Source: Alternaria dauci
Taxonomy: Eukaryota; Ascomycota; Dothideomycetes; Pleosporales; Pleosporaceae
DNA: 64,000 bases
Assembly: GCF_042100115.1 (NCBI RefSeq)
Contig: NC_091279.1
Span: 1,426,001 to 1,490,000 of the forward strand
Reading direction: 5' to 3'
In this document: positions 44,871 to 55,424 of the stretch, piece after piece
Layout: each line of letters begins with the position of its first letter
How positions within the stretch are numbered: position 1 is the stretch's first letter
The notes under the pieces: model-generated
What the model saw: only the letters and a program-made list of their open reading frames with translations
Databases searched by the model: none
Told to the model about the DNA's origin: nothing
Made by a program: the position numbers and the translations under genes

Positions 44871-47045
44871 ATGGCACCTCACCCCTTCAAGATCCTTAAC
44901 GTAGAGGAGACACGCATCGCGCGTGACACTGTCCTCTCTCTCCACAAAGACTGTGTTGTCGACTTTCGAGAGATCTACCTGCAAGAACCCGAGAAGGAGC
45001 TCATGAAGCAATACCTCGACCTAGAACATGCAGCCAAGCCAGGAGAGTCACCAGCTTCCAAGCGACCGGCGCGGTTGGCAAAGTGTCAATACGACGTCAT
45101 TGGCTCCGACAAGATACCAGAGTACCACGAATCTGTCATTGATGTTGAACAGAAGAAGAGGGTGCGACACGAGGTTGTCGGTAAGGAGAATCAGGCCAGC
45201 TTGACCCTGTGGGAGTTCCAACACCTGGTCAAGGCCTGTGAGGAGAGCGACATGTTCAAGGATGCTATGAAGGAGATCAAGCTACCTGATGGGTTTGAGT
45301 TGGTTGTTGAGCCTTGGTAGGTACCTACTTCTCAGATGTCGAGGAACACTACTAATGTCACCAGGCCGTACGGCGGTCTTGACATTGGCGCAGAGAACCG
45401 AAGATACTTCCAAGGATTATGCTTTGCCCAAGACACACGAAATGGAAACGCTGACTCCAACTTCTACGCCTACCCCTTACCACTAATTCCTGTCATGGAT
45501 GCGCAAACAAGGAAGATCATTCGCGTTGACCGCTTAGCCACAGGCGGAAAGGGTGATAGCCTTACCGGTCAGACACACGCTGAGCGCGTTCTGGACCACT
45601 GCGAGAGTGCGGAGTACGTTCCCGAGATGGTCGAAGGCGGCCTTCGACAGGATGTGAAGCCCATCAACATTACACAACCGGAGGGGCCTTCTTTCAAAGT
45701 CACAGACGAATCGCTAGTCGAGTGGCAGAAGTGGAGCTTCAGGGTATCGTTCAACCCGCGTGAAGGGGCCGTTCTACATGACGTCAATTATGATGGTAGA
45801 AGCATCATGTATCGGATGAGCATTTCTGAAATGTCGGTCCCGTACGCGGATGCACGACCACCCTTCCACCGCAAGCAAGCATTCGACTTCGGTGACGGAG
45901 GTGCTGGCAACTGTGCCAACAATCTTTCCCTAGGCTGCGACTGTCTCGGCGTGATCAAGTACTTTGATGCGGTCATTGTTGGTTCCGATGGCGAACCAAA
46001 GGTCCACCCCAACGTGGTTTGTCTTCACGAGCAAGACAACGGTATTGGCTGGAAGCACAGTAAGTTTCCTCAGATCATTTCCTCGGTATGAGCTAACGTG
46101 GTAAATCAGCGAACTGGAGAACTGGACGCGCAGTGGTGACACGACTACGAGAACTCGTCGTTCAGTTCATCATCACCCTAGCTAACTATGAGTATGTGTT
46201 TGCGTACAAGCTCGACACCGCCGGCGGCATCACTCTCGAAGTCCGAGCCACTGGTATCGTCTCCGTTGTCAACATCGACCCAGGCAAGACATCAGAATAC
46301 GGAAACGTCGTATCAGGCGGTGTACTTGCCCAAAACCACCAGCACATCTTCGCTGCTCGTTTCGACCCAGCCATCGATGGACACAAAAACACCGTTCTCT
46401 ACGAAGAATCGCACACCGCTCCCTGGAACAAAGAAACCAATCCCAACGGCAACTTTTACGAAATCCGCAAGACGACCATCGACAAGTCATCTGGTGTCGA
46501 CGCAAACCCCTTTGACCACCGCGTTTTCAAGATCATCAATCCTTCCAAGACGAACCCAAAATCTGGTAACCCCGTAGGATACAAGTTTGCGCCGCTCCCT
46601 ACGCAGAAGCTACTTGCTAGCCAAGGTAGCATCCAAGCGCAACGAGCGCTCTTCACAAACCACCACGTGTGGGTGACAAAGTACCAGGACGACGAGTTAT
46701 ACGCTGCGGGTAGGTTCACACTACAGAGCCAGCTCGAGAAGGGCGGCGTGCACGATATGGCTGCACGAAAGGATGATGTCGAGAACGAAGATCTTGTTCT
46801 TTGGAACGTGTTTGGACTGACACACAACCCACGGTAAGATTCGTTACCTTTGACCAAGGTTAACGCAAATACTAATAACAAACAGAGTCGAAGACTGGCC
46901 CGTTATGCCTGTTGAGATCTACCAAGTACACTTCAAGCCCAGCGACTTCTTCGAGCGGAACCCGGCCATCGACGTACCAAGCACGAAGAACAATGCGTCA
47001 GTTTTGGTTGAGAAGGAATGCTGTTCCGGAGAGCAGAAGCTTTGA
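44871..47045 (+). CDS. copper amine oxidase (primary-amine oxidase)
   Basis: Oxidises primary amines to aldehydes with release of ammonia and hydrogen peroxide, allowing amines as nitrogen source; usually peroxisomal or cytosolic in fungi. Exons 44871-45316, 45365-46059, 46110-46833 and 46886-47045 give 674 aa. The topaquinone precursor is Tyr407 in TLANYEYVF (consensus T-x-x-N-Y-D/E). Copper ligands are His457 and His459 in NHQHIF and one of the histidines in TNHHVWVT. The probable catalytic Asp323 is in AFDFGDGGAG, where HPAO-type enzymes have DxGxxG. The N2/N3 domains precede. No signal peptide is seen, and the C terminus EQKL is not a canonical peroxisomal signal, although SKL-like variants (QKL) are possible. 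All joins rebuild conserved segments such as WPYGGLDIGAENR. Confidence 0.95.
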
Positions 47046-47306
47046 GTGCTCTTGACATGAGTCATTAATTTAAAAAATGTTCAATGAGTTCGCATGTATC
47101 CCGCTCGGTGTGTCCATTTGCAAAAGTGATGTCAAAATTCTGCACACACACACAGTGATACTGTGATGGGTAGTAGTTGATGCTATACGATACTATGTAT
47201 GCGGTCTACGTTGCAAAGACTGAAACCAATCTGAAAGTCATCCAATCGTCAAACAGTGGTATACCAAACGCCAATATACGCCAAAGTCAAGCTCGTAGAC
47301 GAGTAT

Positions 47307-48914
47307 TTACATGCCCCAAGCGCCAGCGACGGCATTCAAAGCACCATCAACGGCCTCCTCCAAGGTCTCAACCCGCAGTCTGAGCGTGCGGTTCTCCTCT
47401 CGCTCCTTCGCCAGACGGCCCCACACAGCAGATTGTGCACCGCCCTGGCAGTTGGCGCATCCCCATCCACCTTTGGCGATGTCGACTTTGCCTTCTCGGG
47501 CCTTGTCGTATGTGCTTCCCCGTTGTAGCGATTGAGGCTTTCGGCCCTTGGGTGTGATGTCGTGAACATCGTTGTCGAGAATAGAGGAGCGGTCGGTACC
47601 GGTAGGACTGAGGCAGTTTCTTGAGAAGACGCTCGCAGCGTCGGTCTCGTTCTCCGACTCGAAACCAGAATCGACGCTGATTTCCGAGCCCGACACACGG
47701 TTGTGTCGACGGGCGGACTCCTGGCAAGAAGCGTGCTCACACTGTGGTGTTGCTCTGATGAGGGCTAGACTCCTCTTGCGAGCTGCCTCTTCTTCCTGAC
47801 GAGCCTTCTTCTCAAACGCGAGGTCTTCCATAAGGACGCGCATCTGCTCGTCTTGCTCGGCTGCTCGCGCTGCCATTGTCTCCAGTTGCATCTTCAGGTG
47901 CCTTGCCCGTGTCTCGGCCTCGTCAAGCTCATCATCCTGTGCGCTCTGTTCGGCATGTGCATCTCCGAGGGCAGTAGAGAGTAGGCGGTAGGCGGTCTGG
48001 TAGCGAGAGAGGAGGGCTTCGGCGTTGGTGAGAAGGTCGTGGAAGGACGAAGGTGCTAGGGGATCGGCGGGTCCGTGTGGAAAAAGCGAGTGTGATATGT
48101 TCAAGTTGAGTAGCTCGTCGTCGGGGTTGTGGTATGTGGGCGACTGCTGTGGAGGGGGGACGGCGGCGTTCTTTTGTGTGGACAACAGCCATGCGAACTT
48201 GCTGCTAGCGGTGGGCTGGCTCGGTGCCTTGCTCGTGGTGTGAGTATCATCAGATCGCATGGGGCTCTGCGATGTGCCCCTCGTAAGGGAAGAGCCGCGG
48301 TTGAAGAGGTTGGTCATCATGTTACCCCTCTCCTGCTCTTCCTCCTCCTCCTCTTCCTCTTCGGACTCGGAGTCGTAGCTCTCTCCTGACTCGGAGCCGG
48401 AATCCGAATAGTCGTCCTGTGACTGGACACCTAGCTTGACGGGCGCAGAGGAGCCGCTGAACCAGTTCTGCAGTGCTCTGATTTTGGGCTGGCTAGCGCT
48501 GGACTCGATGGCGCCTCGCGAGGGGATGAAGCTTGCCAGAGACTTGGTAGGTGAAGATGCTCTTGAAGTATGCTGTTGAATGGTCGATGTTGCGCGATTG
48601 AAGTTGTCGAAGATGGTGCCGGTCAAGGTGCGCTGATGACTAGTGCGGCCAGTCCTAGGGAAGTCCTCTAGTGGGGAAGGCGCATGTGGGTCATATGCAG
48701 TTGCAGTAGTGGGTGTTAAAGCGGAAGGTGGTGGTTGAAGTCCGGTGATGTCCACGTCGTCGAAAGTGTTCCGTTGTTGGCTGACGACGGGCGCAGACTG
48801 CTTGCGAGTGTGGTATGACGGCGCTTTTACGCCGCTATGTGGCGAGCTATGGGTTGCATAAGGGGCCTGAGGCGGCTGTTGCAGCTCCAAGTCCTGAGGG
48901 GCGTGGCGGCTCAT
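47307..48914 (-). CDS. hypothetical coiled-coil protein
   Basis: Single exon, 535 aa, unknown function and no named family recognised. The N-terminal ~160 residues are Pro/Ser/Thr-rich and likely disordered. An acidic patch with a run of nine glutamates follows. The central coiled coil (about 320-400) contains LLSRYQTAYRLLSTALGD, ETRARHLKMQLETMAARAAEQ and MRVLMEDLAFEKKARQEEEAARKR. There is a cysteine pair in CEHASC and another in GWGCANCQGG, possibly a small zinc ligand set (C-x4-C and C-x2-C). A second short helix (RLAKEREENRTLRLRVETLEEAV) ends the protein. Similar layouts occur in fungal scaffold proteins, but no role can be assigned. Confidence 0.8.
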   Translation of the reverse strand: MSRHAPQDLELQQPPQAPYATHSSPHSGVKAPSYHTRKQSAPVVSQQRNTFDDVDITGLQPPPSALTPTTATAYDPHAPSPLEDFPRTGRTSHQRTLTGTIFDNFNRATSTIQQHTSRASSPTKSLASFIPSRGAIESSASQPKIRALQNWFSGSSAPVKLGVQSQDDYSDSGSESGESYDSESEEEEEEEEEQERGNMMTNLFNRGSSLTRGTSQSPMRSDDTHTTSKAPSQPTASSKFAWLLSTQKNAAVPPPQQSPTYHNPDDELLNLNISHSLFPHGPADPLAPSSFHDLLTNAEALLSRYQTAYRLLSTALGDAHAEQSAQDDELDEAETRARHLKMQLETMAARAAEQDEQMRVLMEDLAFEKKARQEEEAARKRSLALIRATPQCEHASCQESARRHNRVSGSEISVDSGFESENETDAASVFSRNCLSPTGTDRSSILDNDVHDITPKGRKPQSLQRGSTYDKAREGKVDIAKGGWGCANCQGGAQSAVWGRLAKEREENRTLRLRVETLEEAVDGALNAVAGAWGM

Positions 48915-49796
48915 TCCAAACTACTGCCGCTAGACGTCCGGTCCCGGGATTGCAAGACGGTACGCTATCTGGCCGTCGAGAACTGTACCACTCGCCCACC
49001 GATCTGTCGAGCAGACGGATCGAGATGGGTGAAACGCGAAAGCACTTCTGTCCTTGCTGCTCGGCGGGGCGGGTGCTGAGGGTAACCCGACCAACACGAT
49101 CAATTTATCGATAAGCCTCGAGGAACGAGAGTCGCGGGGAAGAAGGTAAAGCGGAGGTCAACGAGCGTCTGGTGGTAGAATGTGTAAAATATGCAATGCG
49201 AAAGTGGACTGCAGATGTGGTGTACCAACGGGCCAAAAAAAAGAGGGCTCAAAGTTTCGTCGAGCAAAAGGGCGAGGTTTTGTCCTCGATGGCTGTTTCG
49301 TGTGGTTGGCAGGAAACAGCGTGGCAGGGAAGCCAGATTTTGTGAGGCTGGGAGGGCTAGCGGCCCCGTCATGTACGCAACGCACACCGCAACACGTAGC
49401 CGTTGTCGCTTAAAGAAGCCAATGGCCCCTTGCGAATCGCCTTGGTCTAATGCAAGACCAGCTGTAAGATGCACTCGACCCTGCTTTCCACCCGTTCTGT
49501 TTGTGTTTGTGTTTCAAAACATTTCGTCGTGCAACTTTAGCGCACGGCTAGTACGCGTGGTAATCAGCAGCGAAGACCTCTCCAGAGAAACTCTTTCAAT
49601 AACAGAGGCTTCACAAGTTACGACGCTAGTTGCATGTCTCCTGTGGATTGTTGCATCATACATCCGCCTCCTCAATCAGTGGGCTGCCTACACCACTCGC
49701 CCACTGCACTACCCCACTAAAGTTCACACCGAATAATGGCGTACCCTGAAAAAGTTCACCGCATCTTCTTGTGCCTAGACCTACATTGCAGTTACT
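48915..49796. other. intergenic
   Basis: Promoter side of the coiled-coil gene and 3' side of the methyltransferase-GFA gene. Overlapping short frames on both strands are not coding-like. No gene seen. Confidence 0.45.
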
Positions 49797-51162
49797 CTAC
49801 TTCTGCATGAGCAGGTGAGCATCTTCTGACGTTCCCCAACGCTCAGTCCCGTCTTCGGGCAATACAACCCATGGCGCTTTCTCTTTCAAAAATATATGCT
49901 TCACAACCTTGGGTGCCACCTCAGTCTTGAGACTTTCCAGATCGACTGTGGCCATGCACAGCCCCATTCCGTCGGGATCAGATGTGTAAACCATGGATAT
50001 TGGCGCACCGCAACCTGAGCAAAAGGTTCGTTCCGCAACGTCCGATAGTCTTAGAACCTGACGCGTATCCGAATGGCTGAAGGAAAGACTGTCTCGGGGG
50101 ACATGGATAAATGGGAGGAAGCCAGAGCCCGATACTTGCTGGCATGTGCGGCAATGACACAGCGTGATATCGGACGGTGGAGCACTCGATGTGTACTGCA
50201 CCCCACCGCAACGGCATCCGCCCTTGAAGACAACATCGTCTTGAATGGCTTGCGGTACATACCTCGTGCCGTCTGCAGCTACACACCATGTTAGCTCGGT
50301 GTCAATACACCGCTATGGCTTACTTACGTCTTCTTGCAATACCGAGGAAAACAGAGTCAATTTCCTCAATCTTGCCATCTATCGCCAACTTTTCCCATTC
50401 CTCTTTGTAAATGCCTTGCGCCTTTCTTCGGATGTCGTTATTCGCAAACGTTCGCGCAACGTCCTTGACAATCACGTTTTCGACGAAGAAATCGTCCCAT
50501 TGCTCCATTTCGTAGAAACGTCTGCCATATCCAGCTTGGTTCTCGACTGTGAAAATTTGGTCTACCTCCAACCCCGCTGACTCTAGCATCTGCTTCAAGG
50601 TATCCTCCGATTTACTCCATGATCGATTGTATGGAATCGGAAGCTCCAATCTGCGAGCTACCCTCTCAAGAACCATGTCGGAAATCAAGTTCCTTGGATG
50701 TGTCGCATCCATTGCAATAACCCCTCCAGGCTTCAGGAACTCTGTCCAGTGCTCGATAGCAGCCTTTGCATCGGGGAACAAGACTAGGGCAGAAGCCACT
50801 GTTATGACGTCAAACTGCTTTCCCCTGAGCTCTTCCGTTTCGTCCAGATGTAAAGCGTCGCCCTTGAGGAAAGTTGTGTTTGCATATTTGTCGCCTCCTT
50901 GAGTCTTCCTGTGAGCAGCGACTGCGAGCATACCAGGGGTGACATCAACTCCGACAACATGCCCTTGCGGCCCTACTGCCTCTGATTCGCGAAAAGTCAG
51001 TAACCCTGTGCCGCATGCCAAATCCAGTACTTGTTGGCCTGGTTGTATGTCGAGGTGGGAGATGAATCGCCTCGTAAAGTCGTTGTGCCAGGTAGCATCA
51101 TAATCCCAGGACTTCGAGTCATAGAATCGGATAGCATCCGCCGCTTGTCTTTCGCTCGACAT
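49797..51162 (-). CDS. SAM-dependent methyltransferase fused to GFA/CENP-V zinc domain
   Basis: Predicted two-domain protein of about 438 aa. Exon 1 (51162-50328) encodes a class I methyltransferase: motif I VLDLACGTGLL (45-55), GVDVTPGML, the FDVITVASALVLFP strand and LKPGGVIAMD. It ends at LGIARR, where the DNA has a perfect GTAAGT donor. The intron (50327-50279) has a GCTAAC branch sequence and a TAG acceptor. Exon 2 (50278-49797) continues in frame as a GFA (Mss4-like) domain with all seven cysteines: 300, 302, 319, 321, 324, 365 and 368 (CRC, CHCRTC, CSGC). A second acceptor 6 nt further on, at 50273, also keeps frame. Without the intron, the methyltransferase would stop at 50320 and the GFA frame would have no ATG. 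The fusion is therefore the simplest reading. The alternative is two genes with a 41-nt intron at the GFA start. Substrates are unknown. Confidence 0.72.
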
Positions 51163-52996
51163 TCTGAGTGATTTCGAATTATCAATCGTTGGAGAGTCGG
51201 AAGGTCTCTTCAGATATGTTGGTTTTGGTTCTGTACATGGATAGGGCGTAGAGGCGACTGACCAATGAGCGGCAGCTTGGTCAGCTTGACTTGCTTTGGA
51301 TGTGTCCAGTCAAACTTTAGCATGTGCTTCCTTCTCTTCTTACCGGTGATGACGCAAACTTGCCGACAGTAAAATCCTGAATACTATTGCGCACATTTGG
51401 GTTTATAGCTTCCCCCAAGGTTTCGTGAGCGTTGCTGAAACTCCCGTGATGCCGCAAGAGGGGTGCCGAAGCTGTGAACCACTTAGGCTGCAGTTGGTAA
51501 AGCGCGGGTGACTAGCCAGCCCCTCCTGCTCTTTCCGAACTCCACGGTGCAGCTCTTCTTTCCTCTTCCTCAATATTACACATGACTCGGATCTCCATCT
51601 AACTACTTTGGTGCGCGTCTCTACATGAAGCCGTTCTCAATAGCAGGATCAACCACTGTAGGCTTGTCGGCAGTCTAGAAACGAAATGACCGTAGTTCAC
51701 GCGGGCGGTGTCGGCTTCCAGGTTCATCGTTATCGACTGTTATCGACTTCATGACGCTGCTGCTCACCCAGCCAGGGGCGACTATGAGATATGGATTGTG
51801 CAACTTCACCACCAGCGTTCTGATCTGCTAGGGGCATGTAATCCAGGCACTATGTTGCAAACCTCAAACCAGACATGGAGTGCAATACCGATCCTTGCAA
51901 CTCACCATATGCCGTGTAGACGCTGTGAAACCAGGCCATGTCCCTACCACGACATAGCCCTCTCGGCAATAGAACGAATGCGTCCAAACTACCAGCTCAT
52001 TACACACGAGGAAATCCCCGAACAACAGATAGACGAGACAAGTAACAACAAGCTTCTGCGCAGGACACATCAAGGCTTCACGAAGCTAGAAGGGTGTCGA
52101 TCATATACTACCGGGTGAACTTGCGTGGTGACGAACAGGCTAAACGGCACTTCAACAAGTGCCCCACTGCACCCCGCAACGTGGGGAAGCATGTAGAGCC
52201 GCCATCGCGGTGTTAATATCCGTTGAACGGTCGAACAAGGGCTTCTAGAGTGCATATACCTTCCTATGCCCAATTGATCGTCATGTTCTGACGAGGTCCA
52301 TTTGGAAATTCTGGAACAGCATTCGCTACAATACGCCATGCCCACACCAGCCTACAATACCCGGATCTGAACATAGACGAAGTGGTCACGTTCTGTTTTG
52401 GGGACATGACAGGCCAAGGGCGTTATAGTGTGAGGCGGTTTCCTCACGGCTCAAGGGAGCTTTTGCACGCCAATCGACGGTACTGATTATACAAATCACG
52501 AACAGATTTTCCATCAATAAATCATCAACGCAGGGTAAAGTTGTACTCTATGACGACAGCAGTACCGCGATTGTCTGGGTGGGTTACCTGGAAAGCATCG
52601 AAGGTCCAACACTGCTCATGTTGAACTAAATCGATGATATGAAGAGAAGGCCATATCAGCTTTTGTGAGCCTGGAGTGTAAAGCACGAACATATGGAGTA
52701 AAACGATGCTATTCATATGCAATGGTTCCGAGCATACACCGTTCTGTCGTGATGGCTTTTGCTCCACAAGTACGTGGCGAAAGTAGAGGAGACCAGCATG
52801 AGCCAAGGCGTGTTGCCCTGATTGACCCGTAGTCACGCTACGAAATACACTTTGTCATCTCCACGGGTTCATTTAGTGGCTATATTTCGCCGCGGGAACT
52901 CGGAATGCTTGTGGAGACCACAATCACTATATAAGGGTTAGGAGTACCTCAGCAACCATCGTCCTCCAGTGTCTCGAGTAGCTAAATCCGCCCAAC
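51163..52996. other. 1.8-kb region without recognised gene
   Basis: Divergent spacer between the methyltransferase-GFA gene and the CE15 esterase gene. Open frames such as plus 51708-52118 and minus 52525-52836 have no family features or coding-like codon use. The right end holds the esterase promoter. Confidence 0.45.
52928..52935 (+). promoter_or_regulatory. TATA box of the CE15 esterase gene
   Basis: TATATAAG, 62 nt upstream of the esterase start codon. It matches the TATA consensus at a position usual for strongly inducible fungal genes coding for secreted enzymes. Position-based inference. Confidence 0.6.
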
Positions 52997-54172
52997 ATGA
53001 AATACTCACTCGTGCTTCCGTTTCTTGCTACGACCATCCTTGCGGCGCCGGCCATTGAACAACGCCAGGACGCCACATGCACTGTTCCGACTACCTTCCC
53101 TACTACCGCCAACGCGAAGTTGCCAAACCCTTTCAAGTTCTTCGACGGAAGGGCTGTTGCCACCAAAGCGGACTTCGCCTGCAAGAACAAGGAGGTTAGT
53201 GCTGCTATACAGGCACAAGAACTTGGCGATTTCCCCAAGAAGCCATCAAGCGTTACGGCTACCTTCTCTGGATCCTCGCTCTCCATTACCTCAACCGAGG
53301 GCGGAAAGTCGGTTACCTTCTCGGTCTCTATCAAGAAGCCTAGCGGAACCGGACCTTTCCCAGCCATCATCGCATACGGCGCTGCCAGTATCCCTGTTCC
53401 CAGCAATGTTGCGACAATCACCTTCAACAACGATGAAATCGGTCAGCAACAGGGTGGTAGCAGCCGCGGAAGGGGCAAATTCTTTGACTTGTACGGTTCC
53501 AGCCACAGTGCTGGTGCTCTCACCGCCTGGGCATGGGGTGTTGACCGTATCATTGACGCTCTCGAGGCGACTCCCAGTGCTGGTATCGACCCGAAGCGCG
53601 TCGGTGTGACTGGTTGCTCTCGCAACGGTAAGGGTGCTTTCGTTGCCGCTGCGCTTGTTGACCGCATTGCTCTGGGTCTTCCTCAGGAGTCTGGCTCTGG
53701 TGGTGCTGCCTGCTGGCGCATCTCCGACTCTGAGAAAGCCAAGGGAAAGAACATTCAGACCTCGAGCCAGATCGTCGGTGAGAACGTATGGTTCTCCACG
53801 AGGTTCAACTCGTTCAGCACCAAGTCCAACACCCTCGCCACCGACCATCATCAACTCGCTGGTATGGTTGCCCCACGTGGTCTGCTCGTCATCGAGAACG
53901 AGATTGACTGGCTTGGCCCTGTATCCACCACCGCTTGTATGAAGGCCGGTCGCCTCATTTACAAGGCTCTTGGTGTACCTGACAACATGGGCTTCACAGG
54001 CTCCGGCAACCACAACCATTGCCAGTTTCCATCCAACCAGCAGGCTGAACTTACTGCGTTCATCAACAAATTCTTGCTCGGCCAGAGCTCGAACACTGCC
54101 AACATCGAGAAGGGCCCATCAGGCGCCGACGCGGCGACGTACATTGACTGGACTGCTCCCACGCTCACTTAG
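52997..54172 (+). CDS. secreted 4-O-methyl-glucuronoyl methylesterase (CE15)
   Basis: Cleaves ester bonds between lignin alcohols and 4-O-methyl-glucuronic acid side chains of xylan, loosening lignin-carbohydrate complexes; secreted. Single exon, 391 aa. A signal peptide (residues 1-17, cleavage near ILAAPA) is followed directly by the alpha/beta-hydrolase domain; no CBM1 is present. The catalytic triad is Ser208 in the CE15 signature GCSRNGKGA, Glu231 in LPQESGSGGAACWR, and His341 in GNHNHCQFP. Other conserved parts are LPNPFKFFDG near the start, FNNDEIGQQ and WAWGVDRIIDALE. The length fits fungal CE15 enzymes lacking a binding module. The TATA box sits 62 nt upstream. It complements the GH6 enzyme in plant wall breakdown, but the two genes are 42 kb apart. 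Confidence 0.95.
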   Translation: MKYSLVLPFLATTILAAPAIEQRQDATCTVPTTFPTTANAKLPNPFKFFDGRAVATKADFACKNKEVSAAIQAQELGDFPKKPSSVTATFSGSSLSITSTEGGKSVTFSVSIKKPSGTGPFPAIIAYGAASIPVPSNVATITFNNDEIGQQQGGSSRGRGKFFDLYGSSHSAGALTAWAWGVDRIIDALEATPSAGIDPKRVGVTGCSRNGKGAFVAAALVDRIALGLPQESGSGGAACWRISDSEKAKGKNIQTSSQIVGENVWFSTRFNSFSTKSNTLATDHHQLAGMVAPRGLLVIENEIDWLGPVSTTACMKAGRLIYKALGVPDNMGFTGSGNHNHCQFPSNQQAELTAFINKFLLGQSSNTANIEKGPSGADAATYIDWTAPTLT

Positions 54173-55424
54173 GACTAGAACCTCGTGGTATGGATTTGGG
54201 AAAAGATGAGTACTGAGTAAGGCTTCGACATGTACATAGTTAGCAACGAGTTGGTAGCCAAATGATTATTTGCCAGAATTATGACTCTGTGGACATCAAC
54301 CCTGGCTGTTCATCTGGTACCGAGGGGCCCAACTTTACAAGTGTTAAGATAGATGACCGTGCGAGTAAAGTGTGACATTTGGCCAGACGAGATTCAGTGG
54401 ACACTCAAGTGAAAAACTATCCGGTGGCCTCGCTGTTAGATCGCTATGTACACAGTAGAGCGCTATGGACGGGCTGGAGCGCGCGCTGAGAGCCTCCCAC
54501 CGCCATTCAGCGCGGGTCCAGAAATCTCACCACCAAAGGCCTTTTCGCCTGATAGAGCCGCTGTAGTGGACACAGAGTTAGGGGAAGGCGCGTAGGATTC
54601 CGAAAAGGTATTATGTACAAGCCGTAGCAGTGGGACTAGGCTGGGGAGGAAAGTGAGACAGGTTTGATGTTCGCTGGACCGTAGTAGCAGGTTTGGAGGG
54701 GTCGTTGGACGTGGCACGCACTCCACTCGTTCCTCCGCCTCCGATGCGGTGGCTTATTGCGGCACTAGTCCACGTCAAGCGCGTTGTTTATCTCCCTACC
54801 CCACAGCACAACGGCTCTTACAGTGAAGGCTCACGAATGCGACTGGGGAAGAGTGAAGAATTGCAGCAAGGAGACGACGCCCGCGCTGATTGGCCCAGCC
54901 CCAATTGAGCCGTCACATGATCGTGCCAAGCGGTTTAGCGCGCTAACTCGTTTGCGCGAACAACGCTCAGGCTAGAGTGGACGTCCGCAGACGTCCAACA
55001 CCACCCATCCCGATATCACGAAGACTTGCGCCCGCATCTCGCCATCCCCGCAACACGCTGTCCACGACGCGTATAGCGGTTGCCGACGCTCTTCGAGCGC
55101 GTCTGCGCCTTTGCCACCCCCCTCACCGAAATTGCGCGCTCCCCCTTCAGCCTCACCACACAACGCGACTCTGTCAACGGCGGACCCCCGAAGGTCTTTC
55201 ATCGGCTTCATCGACCAAAGGGCCTCCACCACCACGCCGCCCCACGATAATGTCATAGAAGCGCTGCACGCGCCCCCAAATCGCCCACGACTGTCTTTCC
55301 CTCTTAATTGCGCGATCTTCCACCACCCAGACCCCGTACGGCGACCGCGTTCGAGCGTGGATATCCCGTCTCTTGGCTGTTTACTGCGCACCATAACCAC
55401 CACCACCACTGAACCACCATCACC
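54173..55424. other. promoter and leader of the Snf2-type gene
   Basis: About 1.25 kb from the esterase stop to the remodeller start. The right half is pyrimidine-rich and probably forms a long 5' leader, ending in CACCATCACC just before the ATG. A long minus-strand open frame (54972-55766) runs antisense through this leader and into the Snf2 gene and is judged to be chance. No other gene seen. Confidence 0.45.
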
